Positions 23,650 through 35,399 of a DNA stretch of 64,000 bases are shown here, piece by piece. Made by a program: the position numbers and the translations under genes. The notes under the pieces are model-generated. The model ran no database searches. It was given only the letters and a program-made list of their open reading frames with translations, and had not been told where the DNA came from. Source of the DNA: Atherinomorus stipes (Eukaryota > Chordata > Actinopteri > Atheriniformes > Atherinidae); assembly GCA_023101725.1 (NCBI GenBank), contig JALJCO010012849.1, forward strand, positions 496,001 through 560,000, given 5' to 3'. Numbering within the stretch: the first letter of the stretch is position 1; each line of letters opens with the position of its first letter.

Positions 23650-23760
23650 GGTCAGGTACATTCAGACTTTATTTATAAAGCGCTTTTCATGCCAAAGCCA
23701 ACACAAAGTGCTTGACATAGTAAAAACAAAAGCATTTTAGAATAAAAACAAGCATACACA
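23650..23760 (-). repeat. Retrotransposon tail, reverse orientation
   Basis: The words ttatttataaagcgcttttc and cacaaagtgcttgacatag are the reverse complement of a 3'-tail motif common in fish elements (aaagcgctttataaataaa). A short CA repeat follows at about 23776-23790. No coding sequence. Confidence 0.5.
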
Positions 23761-23809
23761 CAAGTATTTAATACAGAACACACACACACACAAATGAACC
23801 CTCCTTCCC

Positions 23810-24711
23810 AATTGACCTATGGCTAAGCCACGCCCCCTCCACTCACTCGGACAAACAACATTCGGTGACAAGCGCTATGTGACGTCTCGGGAGATGACAG
23901 CTGTCAACACGGACAGCAGAGGCGGGATCAGACAGAGAGACCATGACAAGATAACAAAAAAACAAAAAAAACGGCGTTCACAAGTCTTGAAATCAAGACT
24001 GTGAAGTCTCTGGAATGCGATCAGTGTGCGCTTCCTCAGTTTCTCGCACAAACTACTGCACGGCTATCGTTGTTGTGCCAAAATGTAATCGTCTGTCAGC
24101 CACGGGAGCGGAGTAGAGTCTGGCTGCAGCTTGGAAGCCAGAGGCGTGTCGTTACCGACGTTGCACAAGACACCTATACTACACGACAGCAACAGCTGAC
24201 CTCTTATGTACTATTACCAAAGTACAAAAACTAGCACGTTTGGCTAGTGTTGGCTAACTTAAACTAACTTTAGGAATGTTAAAGATTACTTCATATTTCT
24301 TTCCAGCAAAGTGACAATATGTTGCCTCAAATACGATGTTGCCATACCTTAGAACAGAATGAGACATCCTTGTTAATTTTATCCATGTTCAGTTGATGTT
24401 GTGGTCTGCCGCATAACTTTATCCAAAGCAGACACTTTTCTCATTTGAGATGTGGCTTGGGAAAGGGTAAAAAATACACCCAGTCACCCAGCCTCTCAGG
24501 ATACCTAGTGTCGGAGTTGCATGTACCCCATACACACCGTTTGACCATTTTAAACAAAAAAAAAAGAACATATAAAGACACATAAAAATAGACTAACTTC
24601 AATGCACTTCAATGGACGTTCAAGCAGAGACTGTCCGAGTGTATTGGGTTGGCTGTGCGCACTGTGATTGACTCATTGCATTTGGGGGCGTGGTTTGGCC
24701 ATATGTCAATT
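23810..24711. mobile_element. DNA transposon remnant with AATTGACCTATGGC ends
   Basis: The left end aattgacctatggctaagcc followed by acgccccc has its complement at the right end (gggggcgtggtttggcc, atatgtcaatt). actcactcggaca near the left end also has a counterpart near 24640 (tgtccgagtg). It is about 900 bp. Short open frames (23819-24234) have Cys-rich words (CDQC, LLCQN) but no domain I can name. The superfamily is uncertain. Confidence 0.6.
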
Positions 24712-25929
24712 CTACACATGAGCCCTAATCCCTAATTTCTGTGTCTTAGCTGAATATGGGTATAAAAACTAATGGTAATAACATCTGGTTTGACGCTGCT
24801 GTGTGAAAACGATATCTTGGGGTTTCATTCACACCAGGAGCCAAGCCCATGGTCACAGAGGGCATCACTGCAGGGACCCCCAGGAGTTGGAGTTGAAAAT
24901 GTTAAAAAGTTAAAACAAAGATCAAATAACCCTAAAACATAAGAGACAGATAAGAGCAAAAAGAATAAAAAACACACAAATGAATTCATAAAATAACATG
25001 CTAAAAGATTTAGTCAAATCTATATTGGATTAAAAAATTTTTTAAATAAAAATAAAATAAAATTTAGTTAAAAGCTATGCTTTTTAGCCTTTTTAGTCTT
25101 GAGCCTTTGGGGGAAAAACAACCAAAAAAAAAACCCCATCAAGACTCTGGAAAAGACAGGATTCATGGAAACAAACCATAAGGACAAAAGGGCCAATCAA
25201 GACTTGTTGTGCTGAATACCAGTGAATGACTGATAAAGAGGTCTCGGGTGAGTTACCGTATTTCATCTGCTGGTATTGGAAGAAGCCCACATTACATTGA
25301 CTGAGCATACAGCTGTTGTTGGGCAACAGTGATAACCTCTGGCCCACTGTGGTGTGTGTCTCAGTGCTTGTATGTTCAAAGGTAAAAAAGAGTGAGATCA
25401 ACCGACAGATCAGTGTGGAGTAGACGGCAAAGCCGGATTTACGGCCACTGTTAGGGGTTAACTTGAGTCCTGCTCCAGTTACCTTTAACCTTGATGTTGA
25501 TTTATAGTTCAGCTTGCATCATATTTCTCCCGCTGATGTCACCACCACAAAGGTAGCAGACTGAACTGCATCTTACTGTGTATTCCTTTAAGTATGAGCC
25601 TCAGTGGGAGGCATGCCTCATTTCTCAGGACAGGACTTTTGTGTACTTATGTAATTACTTTCACTTTAGTAAATCAGGGGTGAGAGGAAGGGGCTCGTAG
25701 TGGAATAGGTTTCTCTTACAGGGTGTCACTGAAATGAAAAGCATGACTGATTTTTATTCATCTCCTTTATTTCTTCCTTATTATCAAAAAGCGTTGGGGG
25801 AGAGCACATTCCACCTACCAAGACTTACTTTTCTTCTTCTTAGAGAAAATCTCAAATACTGAAGCTCTCATTTGTTGCCACATTTTCAAGGAGTCTTGTA
25901 AAGATTTGGCATGAACTATCCCTCAGTTG

Positions 25930-26235
25930 TAGGGTTGCAACAATACATGTACACATGTTGAACTGTTCAATATGCGTATATACTAAACCATGACCACCAT
26001 GTATGAAATATCTGATAATACAGATTTTACATTTATTTTATCAACTTGTTCTCTAATGATGAGCTCCGTGGTGAAAACTTAGTGGCTCTGTGTCTGACTA
26101 CTTGTTCGAATATTCAGATCTGGCGGTTAAAAAAAATTAGGCATGTTTTGTTTGTTTTGTTTTTTTTGTTTTTTATCGAAAAATATCACTAAAGTATCAA
26201 ACGGAACCATGAATTTTGGTATCGCTGCACCCCTA
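25930..26235. mobile_element. hAT-type miniature element (TAGGGTTGCAAC end)
   Basis: The left end is TAGGGTTGCAACAATACATG, and the right end is the complement of GTAGGGGTGCAGCGATACCA. Flanking octamers ctcagttg and cttgattg match at 5 of 8 positions, compatible with an old hAT duplication. It is 306 bp and noncoding, about 300 bp before the DIRS element. Confidence 0.6.
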
Positions 26236-26580
26236 CTTGATTGTGTTTTGTTGAAGCATCTTTCTGCAGGGTATGGCTGATACTACGGCAGGTTCATGGT
26301 TTCCATGTGCATGAATCAAGCTACACCCAAAGCTTCCCATGTGTGGACATGTAATCAGTCTGCAGTCCATTTCAGAATTGCAGATGAGAAATCTCTCCTC
26401 AAAACAAGCATCATGTTGTTCTAATCTTAATCTTCTTTGGCATGTATTTTTAGTGAGTAAAGCTTGATCCAAGGAGATGCCTCATTGGCATACTCTGTAG
26501 GTGTGAAAGCTGAAAGCAGTTGACCACAGAGGAACGTTGGGTTACTTAACGTAATCCCTGGTTCTTTGATAACAGAGTGA

Positions 26581-26726
26581 GGTGTTTCACTATGGGAATC
26601 GCCCTGGGCGTGACCAACTACGGAGCTCCAATGACACAACGTTGTCTGTGACAGACCGGTTGAGCCGTGCTCTAGGCTCCGCCTACTCCTATTGCTACGG
26701 CCAGCCGACCACTCCTCACTCATTCT
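26581..26726. repeat. DIRS inverted terminal repeat, left copy
   Basis: It starts ggtgtttcactatgggaatc and matches the complement of 32036-32181 with about four differences over 146 bp. Outside it, 26536-26580 is a terminal extension whose complement occurs in the internal complementary region. Confidence 0.9.
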
Positions 26727-26768
26727 GGACAGATTTCTTTCCGTGTCCATGCAAGGAGGGATGTGTTG

Positions 26769-26861
26769 GTGAAACACCTCACTCTGTTATCAAAGAACCA
26801 GGGATTACGTTAAGTAACCCAACGTTCTTTTTCTAACTTCGCTCGGTGTTTCACTATGGGA
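26769..26861. repeat. DIRS internal complementary region (circle-junction template)
   Basis: 26769-26823 is the exact complement of the element's left end (26536-26590, 55 bp). 26824-26861 is the exact complement of its right end (about 32167-32204, 38 bp). The two halves abut at aac|gttc. The region therefore reads across the joint that forms when the two ends are joined in a circle. In DIRS biology this region is thought to act as the template for circle closure. Confidence 0.9.
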
Positions 26862-26939
26862 GATATAGCCCACTCCCGGATTGCATAAGCATCCCGAAGC
26901 CATGAGAAACAGGGAAGGACACTAGGTTGGCCCTAATGC

Positions 26940-27926
26940 CCTACTCCCAGCACAGCGTGGGCCAGTGAAGGCTGAGCAACATCCAGCCTATAAAACCGCA
27001 CAAATGTGCTCGGTGTGGCCCAACTGGCGGCTGCACAGATGTCCTGAACTGACACCCCTTTAAACAGGGCCCACGAAGTGGCCATGCTCCTGGTGGAATG
27101 CGCCCTTACCCCCGTGGGTGGCTGCACACCTCTACACCTGTAGGACAGATTTATGGTCTCAACAATCCAGTGGGACAACCTCTGCCGCGACACAGGTTTC
27201 CCCTGTGAGAACCGACCCAGGATATAAACAGCTGGTCGGATCTCCTGAAGCTCACCGTTCTGTCCACGTACACCCTCAGTGCACGTCCGGGCACAAGGTA
27301 TTTAGCCTCTGTTCCTCTGCGAGGCAAATGGTGGGGGGTGAAACGCCCGCAGCTCCACTGAGGAACATTTGTATAACGGTCCCATAACCTTAGGCACAAA
27401 AGCTGGATTGGGCTGCAGACACACCCTGGTGAACCCTGGAGCCCACTGTAAGCAAGAGGGTGGATGGAAAAGGCATGCAGGTCGCTCACTCGTTTGGCAG
27501 TGGTTAAAGCCAAAAGCAATGCCGTCTTAAAGGAGAGAAACTTCAGCCCCACCCCCTCAATCGGCTCAAAAGGGTGATTAGAGAGGGCGTCCAAAACAAT
27601 GGACAAATCCCATAAAGGGACAAGGGGCCTGGAAACATGCAGTTTCCGGCGTGCCCCCCTCATAAAACGACACACAGAGGGTGTTGACCCGCTGGTTTGT
27701 CACCAAACCCAACGTGGCAAGCTGAGACTGCTGCCAGATACACCTTAATAGTGGAAAAAGCCTTCCCTTTTTCCAACAGACTCTGAAGAAAACAGAGCAA
27801 ATCTGCGACAGAACACTGAAACGGTATACACCGTCGTTCCTCGCACCACTTCTCAAATACCCGCCACTTGCAACTGTAAAGTGTGCGTGTAGAGGATGCT
27901 CTTGCATTTTGGATAGTATCAATCAC
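26940..27926 (-). pseudogene. DIRS tyrosine recombinase, frameshifted
   Basis: Three overlapping reverse frames cover it. The first, 27926-27660, has a core-binding type N-terminus (WRVFEKWCEERR, LLCFLQSLLEKGKAFSTIKV). The second, 27675-27151, holds LKFLSFKTALLLALTTAKRV followed by SDLHAFS; its Arg fits the first catalytic Arg. The third, 27193-26933, holds RAHSTRSMATSW, which gives the His-x-x-Arg box, and STFVRFYRLDV, which gives the catalytic Tyr. So all the expected catalytic positions can be seen, but two frame changes (near 27665 and 27170) break the protein. It is the last gene of the DIRS unit and ends just before the internal complementary region, as in related elements. Confidence 0.88.
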
Positions 27927-27949
27927 CTCTGGGGGGAGGCCAGATGCGT

Positions 27950-28720
27950 TCAGATTCCACCTTTCAGGGGCCAGGCCCAGAGTGCGATGCGGTCTGGGTG
28001 GGGATGGTAAACTCCCCCCTGCCGAGACAGAAGGTCTCTGCGGACAGGGAGACGCCAGGTTCCCCAGCCAGTATCTGGATTATTTCTGCTACCCACGGTT
28101 TGGATGGCCACCAAGGAGCCACTAAGATCAGAGTCAGCCCTAGCTCCCTCCTCTGGTAAAGTGGGGAGATCAAGCTCAGAGGTGGGAAAGCGTAGAGGCG
28201 TCTGGCAAGGGTGGGCGGCATCCTGCCAAGGCGCGTCCTCCGAAGGGAGAAAACAGGGGGCCGGGTGTTTTCCCATGAGGCGAAGAGTCACGGCGGCCCG
28301 GCCGTCTCTGCCAAATCTGCTCCCCCTTGAGGATGGAGTTTCCATTCCCCGTCAGCGGGTTCCCCCTGGACAATAAATCTGCGCCCCTGTTCAGGACTCC
28401 CGGTCGTGGGTTGCCCGTACAGACAGGAACCTGGGGCTGCACCACAGAATCAGCTTTCTGGCCGCCTGTGCAGGTGCAGAGGCGGGTCCCCCTGACGATT
28501 GATGTAGGCTACTACTGTGGAGTTGTCTGTCTTTACTAGGACATGGCGACCTCTCAGATAAGGCAGGAAATGCCTCACAGCCAGGAATACTGCCTGCAGT
28601 TAGCACGTTATAGGAGCCGGGCCTTCTCTGTGACCAAACACCGTTTACCCTCTGCCCATATGGTGCACCCCATCCTTTAAGGAGCGTCCGTCGTCAGCGT
28701 AACCCGGACGACCCGCCCCC
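27950..28720 (-). pseudogene. DIRS RNase H domain and connecting region, frameshifted
   Basis: Reverse translation gives VTLTTDA at about 28695-28715, matching the first Asp of RNase H. It then gives LVKTDNSTVVAYINRQG (about 28485-28540), matching the conserved TDN and the alpha-helix of retroelement RNase H. RGADLLSRGNPLTG near 28340-28385 marks the end of the domain. Further on, LYAFPPLSLI (about 28170-28200) and ALWAWPLKG (27950-27985) are typical of the connector to the recombinase. The pieces lie in more than one frame and include a stop near 28390. It would remove RNA from the RNA-DNA hybrid during copying. Confidence 0.82.
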
Positions 28721-28779
28721 GCGGCACCCCCGGGTGAGAGTGGCCGTCTCCCTCCCGGCAACAGAGCCATCACACATGA

Positions 28780-29840
28780 ACGTGTGATCTTCACACCGCG
28801 GCGGAGGTGCGGCGGGGGCACAGCCGCAACGACGCGACCCAACGCTGAAAATCCCTCATCATAAGAGCCCCGCTGCACCACCTGAATGACGGTGCCATAA
28901 GACCTAACAGGCGCAGGCAGAGTTTGAACGACACGACCGTCCCCAGCTGGAAACGTTTCATGCACTGGGTGAAGGTCGCGTCCTCCCTTCGACAGGGTGA
29001 CCCGATATGACGGGAGTTTATTCTGAGCCCCAAATATTCCGTGCACTGTGCAGGAATTAGACGGCTCTTTTCCCAGTTTATCCGAAACCGAGATCGATCA
29101 GGTGACTTAACAAGTGTTGGAGTCCCTGGTCGCTTGCGTCTGTGATTGGGAGCATACCAGGTAATCGTCTATGTAAGAGAATATCCGATGCCGCTGCCCG
29201 TACGGTGACACGCCGCCTCCACACATTGCTGAAGACCGCGGGGCTAATGAAGCCCGCGGCATGGCTTGAAACTCGTAGGCAGTGCCCCGATAAGCAAACG
29301 AGAACTTCCGTGCGGAGGGTAAATGGGGATGTGAAAATACGCATTGAGAGATCGATTGTCACAAACCAATTCCTTGGCGAAAGAGCGACAAAGTTTTGTG
29401 TGTTCCTGAGTTCTTTGTAAGTGTCTGTTTACACAGAAGATCTAGAATAGGGCGGAGTGATACACGTTTTCTTTGGAATGAGGAAATACGTGAGTAAAAG
29501 CCCGACGACTGTCTCGTCTGGCCTACTCTGTGCTGTTGTGCAGGCGGCGATCTCGTCCTCTAGGACGTGTGTGAATCGCTGTTGGCCGCTGACATTAACA
29601 CACCGTGAACCTCGGTGGTCGCGGCGAACTGAAGTCTGTCCCTGAGAAAGTGTAGTCAAGACCCAGGGATGAGCTGCGCTGCGCGCCCCTCTCCGCTCGG
29701 GCCGCAAGACTGTCGCACGTGTTGACGTCACTCCGCCGCCTGGTCTGTCCCGCCGAGAAGGCGTGGGCTCCCTCTGGCGGTGACAACCGGAACAGGCGGC
29801 TGTCTGCTCTGTTTTGTTTTTTTTATTTTGGGGGGGCATT
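28780..29840 (-). pseudogene. DIRS reverse transcriptase, frameshifted
   Basis: On the reverse strand, HPWVL at about 29660-29675 and YFLIPKK at about 29470-29490 mark the N-terminal fingers. FAYRGTAYEF (near 29260-29300) is a conserved pre-palm stretch. The catalytic YIDDYL box is encoded at about 29158-29175, so both catalytic Asp are present. After it come CTEYLGLRI and then RLLGLM (about 28910) and MRDFQRWVASLRLCP (about 28820-28860), all typical of DIRS-family RT. Several frame changes separate these motifs. The order relative to RNase H and the recombinase is normal for DIRS. Confidence 0.85.
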
Positions 29841-30279
29841 CTGCCCTCGGCACATGCCTGGCTGCAGAAATGCAGTTTTTTGTATTTATTTCCCCCTGGA
29901 CGGTGTGAACTGAACCGGGAAACTGGGGAGTGCTTGGTGGCACTGACAAAGTGACTTGGCAGGCATGGAAACCGCCGCTGTGCTGTCTGCCCCTGAGTGT
30001 CCTCTCTCTGCTCTAGAGGAGGAAACTGAAAAGGCCTCCTGATGAACTGGGAACCAAGGAGCCAGTGAACCGAGGGACCGGGCTGAATTCCTCCTGTAAT
30101 TTTCCTCTTTTTCAGAGGGGGGACAGCAGAAGTGAAGATGCTAGGTCGCCCGTTTCTTCTTCCCCTCCCCGGGGTGAGACGGACGGTTTTTGCGCCCGCA
30201 GCAAAGGAGTGTTTCCCCCATGGTCTGGGGTTGTCAGCCTTGTGAGGTTGGTTTGGCTGACCACCTACATGCCTCTGTG

Positions 30280-31410
30280 TTTTTACTCCGCTTTGTCGCC
30301 CTCTAGCTGCTGCAGCTGCGGCTGCAAAGCCAGTCTGTACCCCTGAGGGGGAACGGGGTTTGGCTTCCGCGGCAGACAGAGATTGAAGGCTTCACCCTCC
30401 TCCTTCCTGCGGGTGCTGGTCTCCCTCATCTTCTCCAAGGCTGGACCAAACAGACGGTGGATCATAGGTGCATCCATGACTGGCGCGGTCGCCCAGGCCG
30501 ACAGGTTCAGCCCAGGGCCCTCTCACCAGAGACTGCTAGTCCCATAATCGGCCAGAGCCCGGCCGCTCCCCGGAAGAGCGGAGGATGAGATCATTTACCA
30601 CACATATTCATCCCACAGGCTGGGTTGGGAGACCCGAGTCCAGCTGGCGGCCCTCTCCTAGTATTCGCGATAGCAGAAAAAGCGTAACCGATTAGGGAGC
30701 AAACTGACTGTGCTGCATACTTGTACACCCTGATAAATAGGAGTGAGGCGATCATTTTACTGGGGAGGGAGACACTGAGGATGCTGAGAGCGACTTACGG
30801 TTAGGATGAAGGTGATAAGCCACGACGGCTCCACGCCGGGGGCTCGGCCGCCCCGCTCACCCTCCCCTGCCCTCGCTAGGCAGCCTGGTGGGGAGCTTGC
30901 TGTAGGGGCTCGCCAGTACGGCTTTCTTCTGAGCAGGAACGCTGGTGCAGTTGCTTGCGGCGGCAGGGCTGGTGGGAGCCTTGCCGTCATACAGTCACGT
31001 TGTTCCCTCTGCACCCTGGCGCCGGCCATGGGTGCCGGGCTTTGCGGAGCGTTGCAGACATCGTATAAGCTGCTGTCTGCGGGAGAGACCACTTCAGCCC
31101 CGCTGGGTGGCCGTGAAGGCTGGGCTGGGAAAGTGGAATCATCCTCTTCCTCCTCCATATCATTTATCTCGAGGAGGTCAGAGTCGGCATCGCCCTCTGC
31201 GTCCTCAGTAGCCGGGTCGAGCAACCCTCATCGGGATTCCCTCGAAGAGTGGGGGCATGCCGGGGAGTCTTGTCCATATGTCCGCCCAGCTCGGGCGGCT
31301 CGCGGCTGATGGACGTCCTCGGGAGCCACGCGGTGGCTCCCGAAAAGGAGGGGTCCTGATTGTTCGCTACTGCAACTCTCAGCCTCCTTTCCAGGACCTT
31401 TTCTGGCATG
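30280..31410 (-). pseudogene. DIRS gag-like region, frameshifted
   Basis: Two overlapping reverse frames, 31409-31164 and 31224-30757, and a third at 30477-30283 make up the first gene of the element. The middle one starts MLDPATEDAEGDADSDLLEI and has a long acidic run (MEEEEDD) followed by Pro/Ala/Ser-rich sequence. No zinc knuckle can be seen. It is recognised as gag from its position ahead of the RT and its composition, not from a strong motif. A plus-strand open frame over the same bases (30806-31309) is a shadow. Confidence 0.65.
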
Positions 31411-32035
31411 GAGGAGCAGTGCGAGCGTTCCTGCGGGTTAGCTAGCGAGCGGCGTGTTTAGCGCCCGTGCACGCTATGCACATCGGATGGGGTCCCGACC
31501 AGAGATGGAGGCCCCACATGATGCGGGGCACGGGCGGGGTGCAGCCTCTTTAACTTTCGGCTCCGACCCTTTGGCGGGGGTGGCAGCCGCGGCCATAGCA
31601 GGAATTTTGGGAAGGAAACAGGCTCGTCGTGACACGTTAGTCTGTTCGTGCTAGCGTTAGCCGCGGGGTCTGTTCCGAGCTAACAGCTAATCCAATTCAG
31701 CTCGTCTCGACACGTTAGCTGATTCAGACTGTCCTCTTAGCAAATTAATGCTGGGTTAAACAGGCTCACCTTGGCGTGTTAGCCTGAATCACACAGGCGT
31801 CCAGAACCGCTTGTTAAAGCCGGGTGAAAACAGCTGGCCTTACGCCGATGCTGTCACGGACGACTGCGAAAAGCACACTTCTTTCGAAGCACTCAGAACG
31901 ATTCAGACCAGAGTCGGGAAACTGCGTTCGGCGACGTATTCCTTGACGGGACGTCTGAGAACTGTTAAACAGTCAACCAAGCTAGCCTGACCGCGCTGAG
32001 GGAGCTTTGTTGTAGTTCCACACGGGAAGAAAGCG

Positions 32036-32181
32036 AGAATGAGTGAGGAGTGGTCGGTTGGCCGTAGCAATAGGAGTAGGCGGAGCCTAGAGCACGGCTC
32101 AACCGGTCTGTCACAGACAGACGTTGTGTCATTGGAGCTTCCGTAGTTGGTCACGCCCAGGGCGATTCCCATAGTGAAACA
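32036..32181. repeat. DIRS inverted terminal repeat, right copy
   Basis: It is the complement of 26581-26726, with about four differences. Outside it, 32182-32204 ends gttagaaaaag|aac; this outer part is matched by 26824-26845 in the internal complementary region. On the minus strand this repeat is upstream of gag and probably carries the element's promoter, which I cannot point to. Confidence 0.9.
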
Positions 32182-35128
32182 CCGAGCGAAGTTAGAAAAA
32201 GAACCTGATGGACCTTTGCACGCAGGTGCTGCAAGAAGATGCAGAAACTCTGAATTGGCTTTAAAAAGTCTTGCAAAGTCCATATTGTGATGGGTCAGAG
32301 GGTCTCTGCCAGAGAGGCTGTTAGATCTGCTTTTTTGAGCTCTGGGTTTAGGAAAAGGGATTAAATTGTGAGTAAAGCTATTTTTCAGTGATTTTCTTAC
32401 ATGAGAGACTGTGAGAATGAGGTAGAAGTTATTGCTCTGAAAGGAAATACCTTGGATCTCCGTGTTCATAACTATACTAAAAAAATACCAGTGGTATTAA
32501 AAGGTCTGCTTGGGGTCAAAATTTACTTTTTTGTGATAAGACACATCAAGAATATGGGTTTTAAAACTCCTTTTAGAGATAAAAGACCTTCAGCAACTCC
32601 AACCAGCAGTTGTGGGACTCACTTTTTCATCTTACAAACCCCACATGAGAACTTTAAAGGCATTTTGAATTGCTAAGTACTTGATTGAAGATGGGGATAT
32701 AGTTTTAAGGATGTTCTGCTGAGCTTTGGTACCCATGCATGGGATAAAGACAGTCTATCTTCGACCATGGGCCGCCCAAGCACTTCAGATCCATGTTCCA
32801 TTTCACGCTCCAGCTCCCACATTCAATTTTAATTGAGGAAACTCTCCGACAGCAAACAGACACAATGAATTAGAGCAGGGACCATATAACATGTCCTTTT
32901 TCTTTTACTTTTATAGATCTCTTCATGACCCAAGGAATGATGCTAATATAGTGGAAGTGGCTCTTGGATGCCTGCTCAGCTTTTAGCAATCGATTGACAT
33001 TTTTGGCAATAAAAACATTTCAAATCTTAGCAAAGGGTTTTATAAAAGAAGAAAAAAATGAAATAGTAAATTCTCCTATTCAATGTTACACAAAGAAACT
33101 GGCCCTGCAAATGCACATTTCGACTCAGACAAATTCTCTGTGAGGTCTGAGCTGTAAATCAAAGCTTTTCTCTTGCGTCCCCTCTCTGTTTCCAGCTCCT
33201 TTATCTGTGAAGCATCACTTTCTCTGAGGCTGTGCACCATCCCACCACCCATGCCAAGAGATAGAAATCAGATTCTAGTGAAAGAAAGGCCATTTCTGAA
33301 TTATCTGAATCAGTATCATTGGGGATAAAAATGTTCACACACCTACAGTAAGAGTAAATTTTTCAATTATGATATTTCCTGATAAACTCTGAAGAAAAGG
33401 GTTGGTTATAAGTTGTGCTGTTGTTTTTTACATGTGGGCTGAGTTTGCAAAGTTAAAATGAACATGCACTTTTAAAGCAGGCATGCAGCAAGGAGAGCTG
33501 AAATTCAAAATGCCAGAGTTTCTGAAGAACATACACCAAGCTGCATGACCCTGCCTCCCCTCAAACACTGCTGATGGGAATAAATACACACTCATGTATA
33601 AGAGAACCTTTCCATAAAACCCACTGATCTTTATTTTCATTTCCTCAAGCCAGAATCTTGGTGTCTTAAATTTTTTTGTTTCCTCCTTTTCCCTTCGGCA
33701 TGTTGAAATGAACATCCCACAGTAAAACGGCTTTACTCCAAAGTCATGAAGCAGCAAGATGTTTGTTTGGAAACTATATGAAACAAAGAGAGCTTCTGTG
33801 TGCCCTCAAAACATCAGGCTGAGATAAAGCCGTAGAAAACTGGGACTGGGAATCATATCGCCTTGATCGGTGCAGATCACTTACACGGTGAGGATCAGAC
33901 CAAGACAGAGGAGAGATTAACTGGATTGGCTGTTTCCCCAGGCACTTTAGATAAAATTCTCACTCAGGGGGCAAGATCAGATACAGGCCTTCATTTTTCT
34001 GCGTCTGCTATTCATCTGCTCAGTCGGAGGGGGGAGGAAGCATCAATGAGTGATCAGATAAGCCGCAGAGCACTACAAGTCTGAATATGATGTCAGTTGG
34101 AACTGTGTTTTCTTATTTCTGGTACTACTCAGGTGCTCTCACACCAAAGTTTATAAGACTATTCAACTAAAGGGGACTCAATTAATTCCTAGGAGATAAT
34201 GTGCAATAGAAAACATCACTATTATAATAATGACAGCCTCACCCACCTGGACTTTTACCTATCCATGCATGTCTGCAATTTCCCTAAGTGTTTGATGCAT
34301 TTAGTTAAAGGCCGTACCAAAGGGAGTTATTCTCTCACATAAAAATAATTGCTCCTGAAGTGCCTGAACTTTGTACTTGAGCGCAGTGTCGGCTCTTTAC
34401 AGGCCAATGGTTGGCCAGGTGGAACGACTCTCTTTGCACTGAGCACAACTCCATGATTTCACCCACTTAGTGGAATCGCTCTTTATTTTTCAACTCTGCC
34501 TCAGATTGTCTTCCACAATCAAGAGGTCAAGCATTGTCAAAGCCACTCCCCCGAACAGTTCTTACTATTCTCAAACTGCACACAAATGTCTGTGGTTTGC
34601 ATAGTTCTGTGCTCTCTTTCAACTTATCTTGTTTATTATTGCACATAAACTACAAACCCCTTCTCCAATGGAGAGATATGTCCTCTTGCACAAGCAAGTT
34701 GATGTTAGATCATAGTTATTGAAGTTAATGGCAGCATTTAGACGTGGTCTTCGCAGCATGTTTGACTGTTATGTCGGCCTCTATGCTTGCAAAGCTAAGA
34801 GACTGAGCAGGAAACTGTTTCTCATCACTGATTCTTGACTTTGGTTTGGTGTAAAAGAGCCAAAAGAAAGTTAAGGCCACACACTGGTCAGTTACTCTTG
34901 CACCGCTGCGGCAAGACCAGGGTTTGATATTGTGAAGGACCGCACGATTCAATTGGATTTCAGCTCTATGGATTAGTTCAAATTTATAAGAAGTTGGAAT
35001 TCTGTTGTAATTTTTAGTAATTATTTTACGCTATGGGAGGATGTGCATTATGTCACCTATATTTTTGAGGGAAGAAATTTTAAAAAAAAAAAAAAAAAGG
35101 TAATTTTGAATCGGACACCATCAAAGAT

Positions 35129-35182
35129 ACCCCCCCCGGGGGGGGGGGGAGATGAGGGGGGGATAAGGATGGGGGGGGGGGA
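35129..35182. repeat. C-run/G-run tract with quadruplex potential
   Basis: Eight C bases are followed by 12 G, then ggggggg and a further run of 12 G, with short spacers (agatga, ataaggat). The C and first G runs could also pair as a hairpin. It is in intron sequence next to a 16-base A run at 35083-35098. It may include sequencing or assembly error. Confidence 0.7.
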
Positions 35183-35399
35183 GATAAATCATATCTATTC
35201 AACAAAAAAAAAGAAAAATGGATGAAAGGGGTGTTTTTGTATAGTGGCTTTGAAAATATGAAATATGAATAATTCCTTTGTTTTCTGAAAACAACAAACA
35301 TATTTGATTGATTTGATCTGATTCATATTTTTCTATTATATCTAGTGTTTTATTATTTCTTTTTGGAATTAAAACGGAAAAATCAGAGAAAAGGAATGA

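Larger units (their letters stand above)
26536..32204 (-). mobile_element. DIRS-type retrotransposon, nearly full length
   Basis: A 5.67-kb element read on the minus strand in the order gag, reverse transcriptase, RNase H, tyrosine recombinase. It has inverted terminal repeats and an internal complementary region instead of LTRs, the defining plan of DIRS elements. These use a tyrosine recombinase to insert a circular copy and leave no target duplication. AAC flanks the left border (26533-26535) and closes the right border (32202-32204). It sits antisense in the ttyh2 intron. All reading frames have frameshifts, so it is no longer autonomous, but the repeats are well preserved. Confidence 0.92.

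Noticed and set aside
27118..28376. Several plus-strand open frames over the DIRS
   Set aside because: Shadows of the recombinase and RNase H regions on the opposite strand.
30806..31309. 167-codon plus-strand open frame
   Set aside because: It is the antisense shadow of the DIRS gag region (GC-rich, acidic codons read backwards); the element reads on the minus strand.
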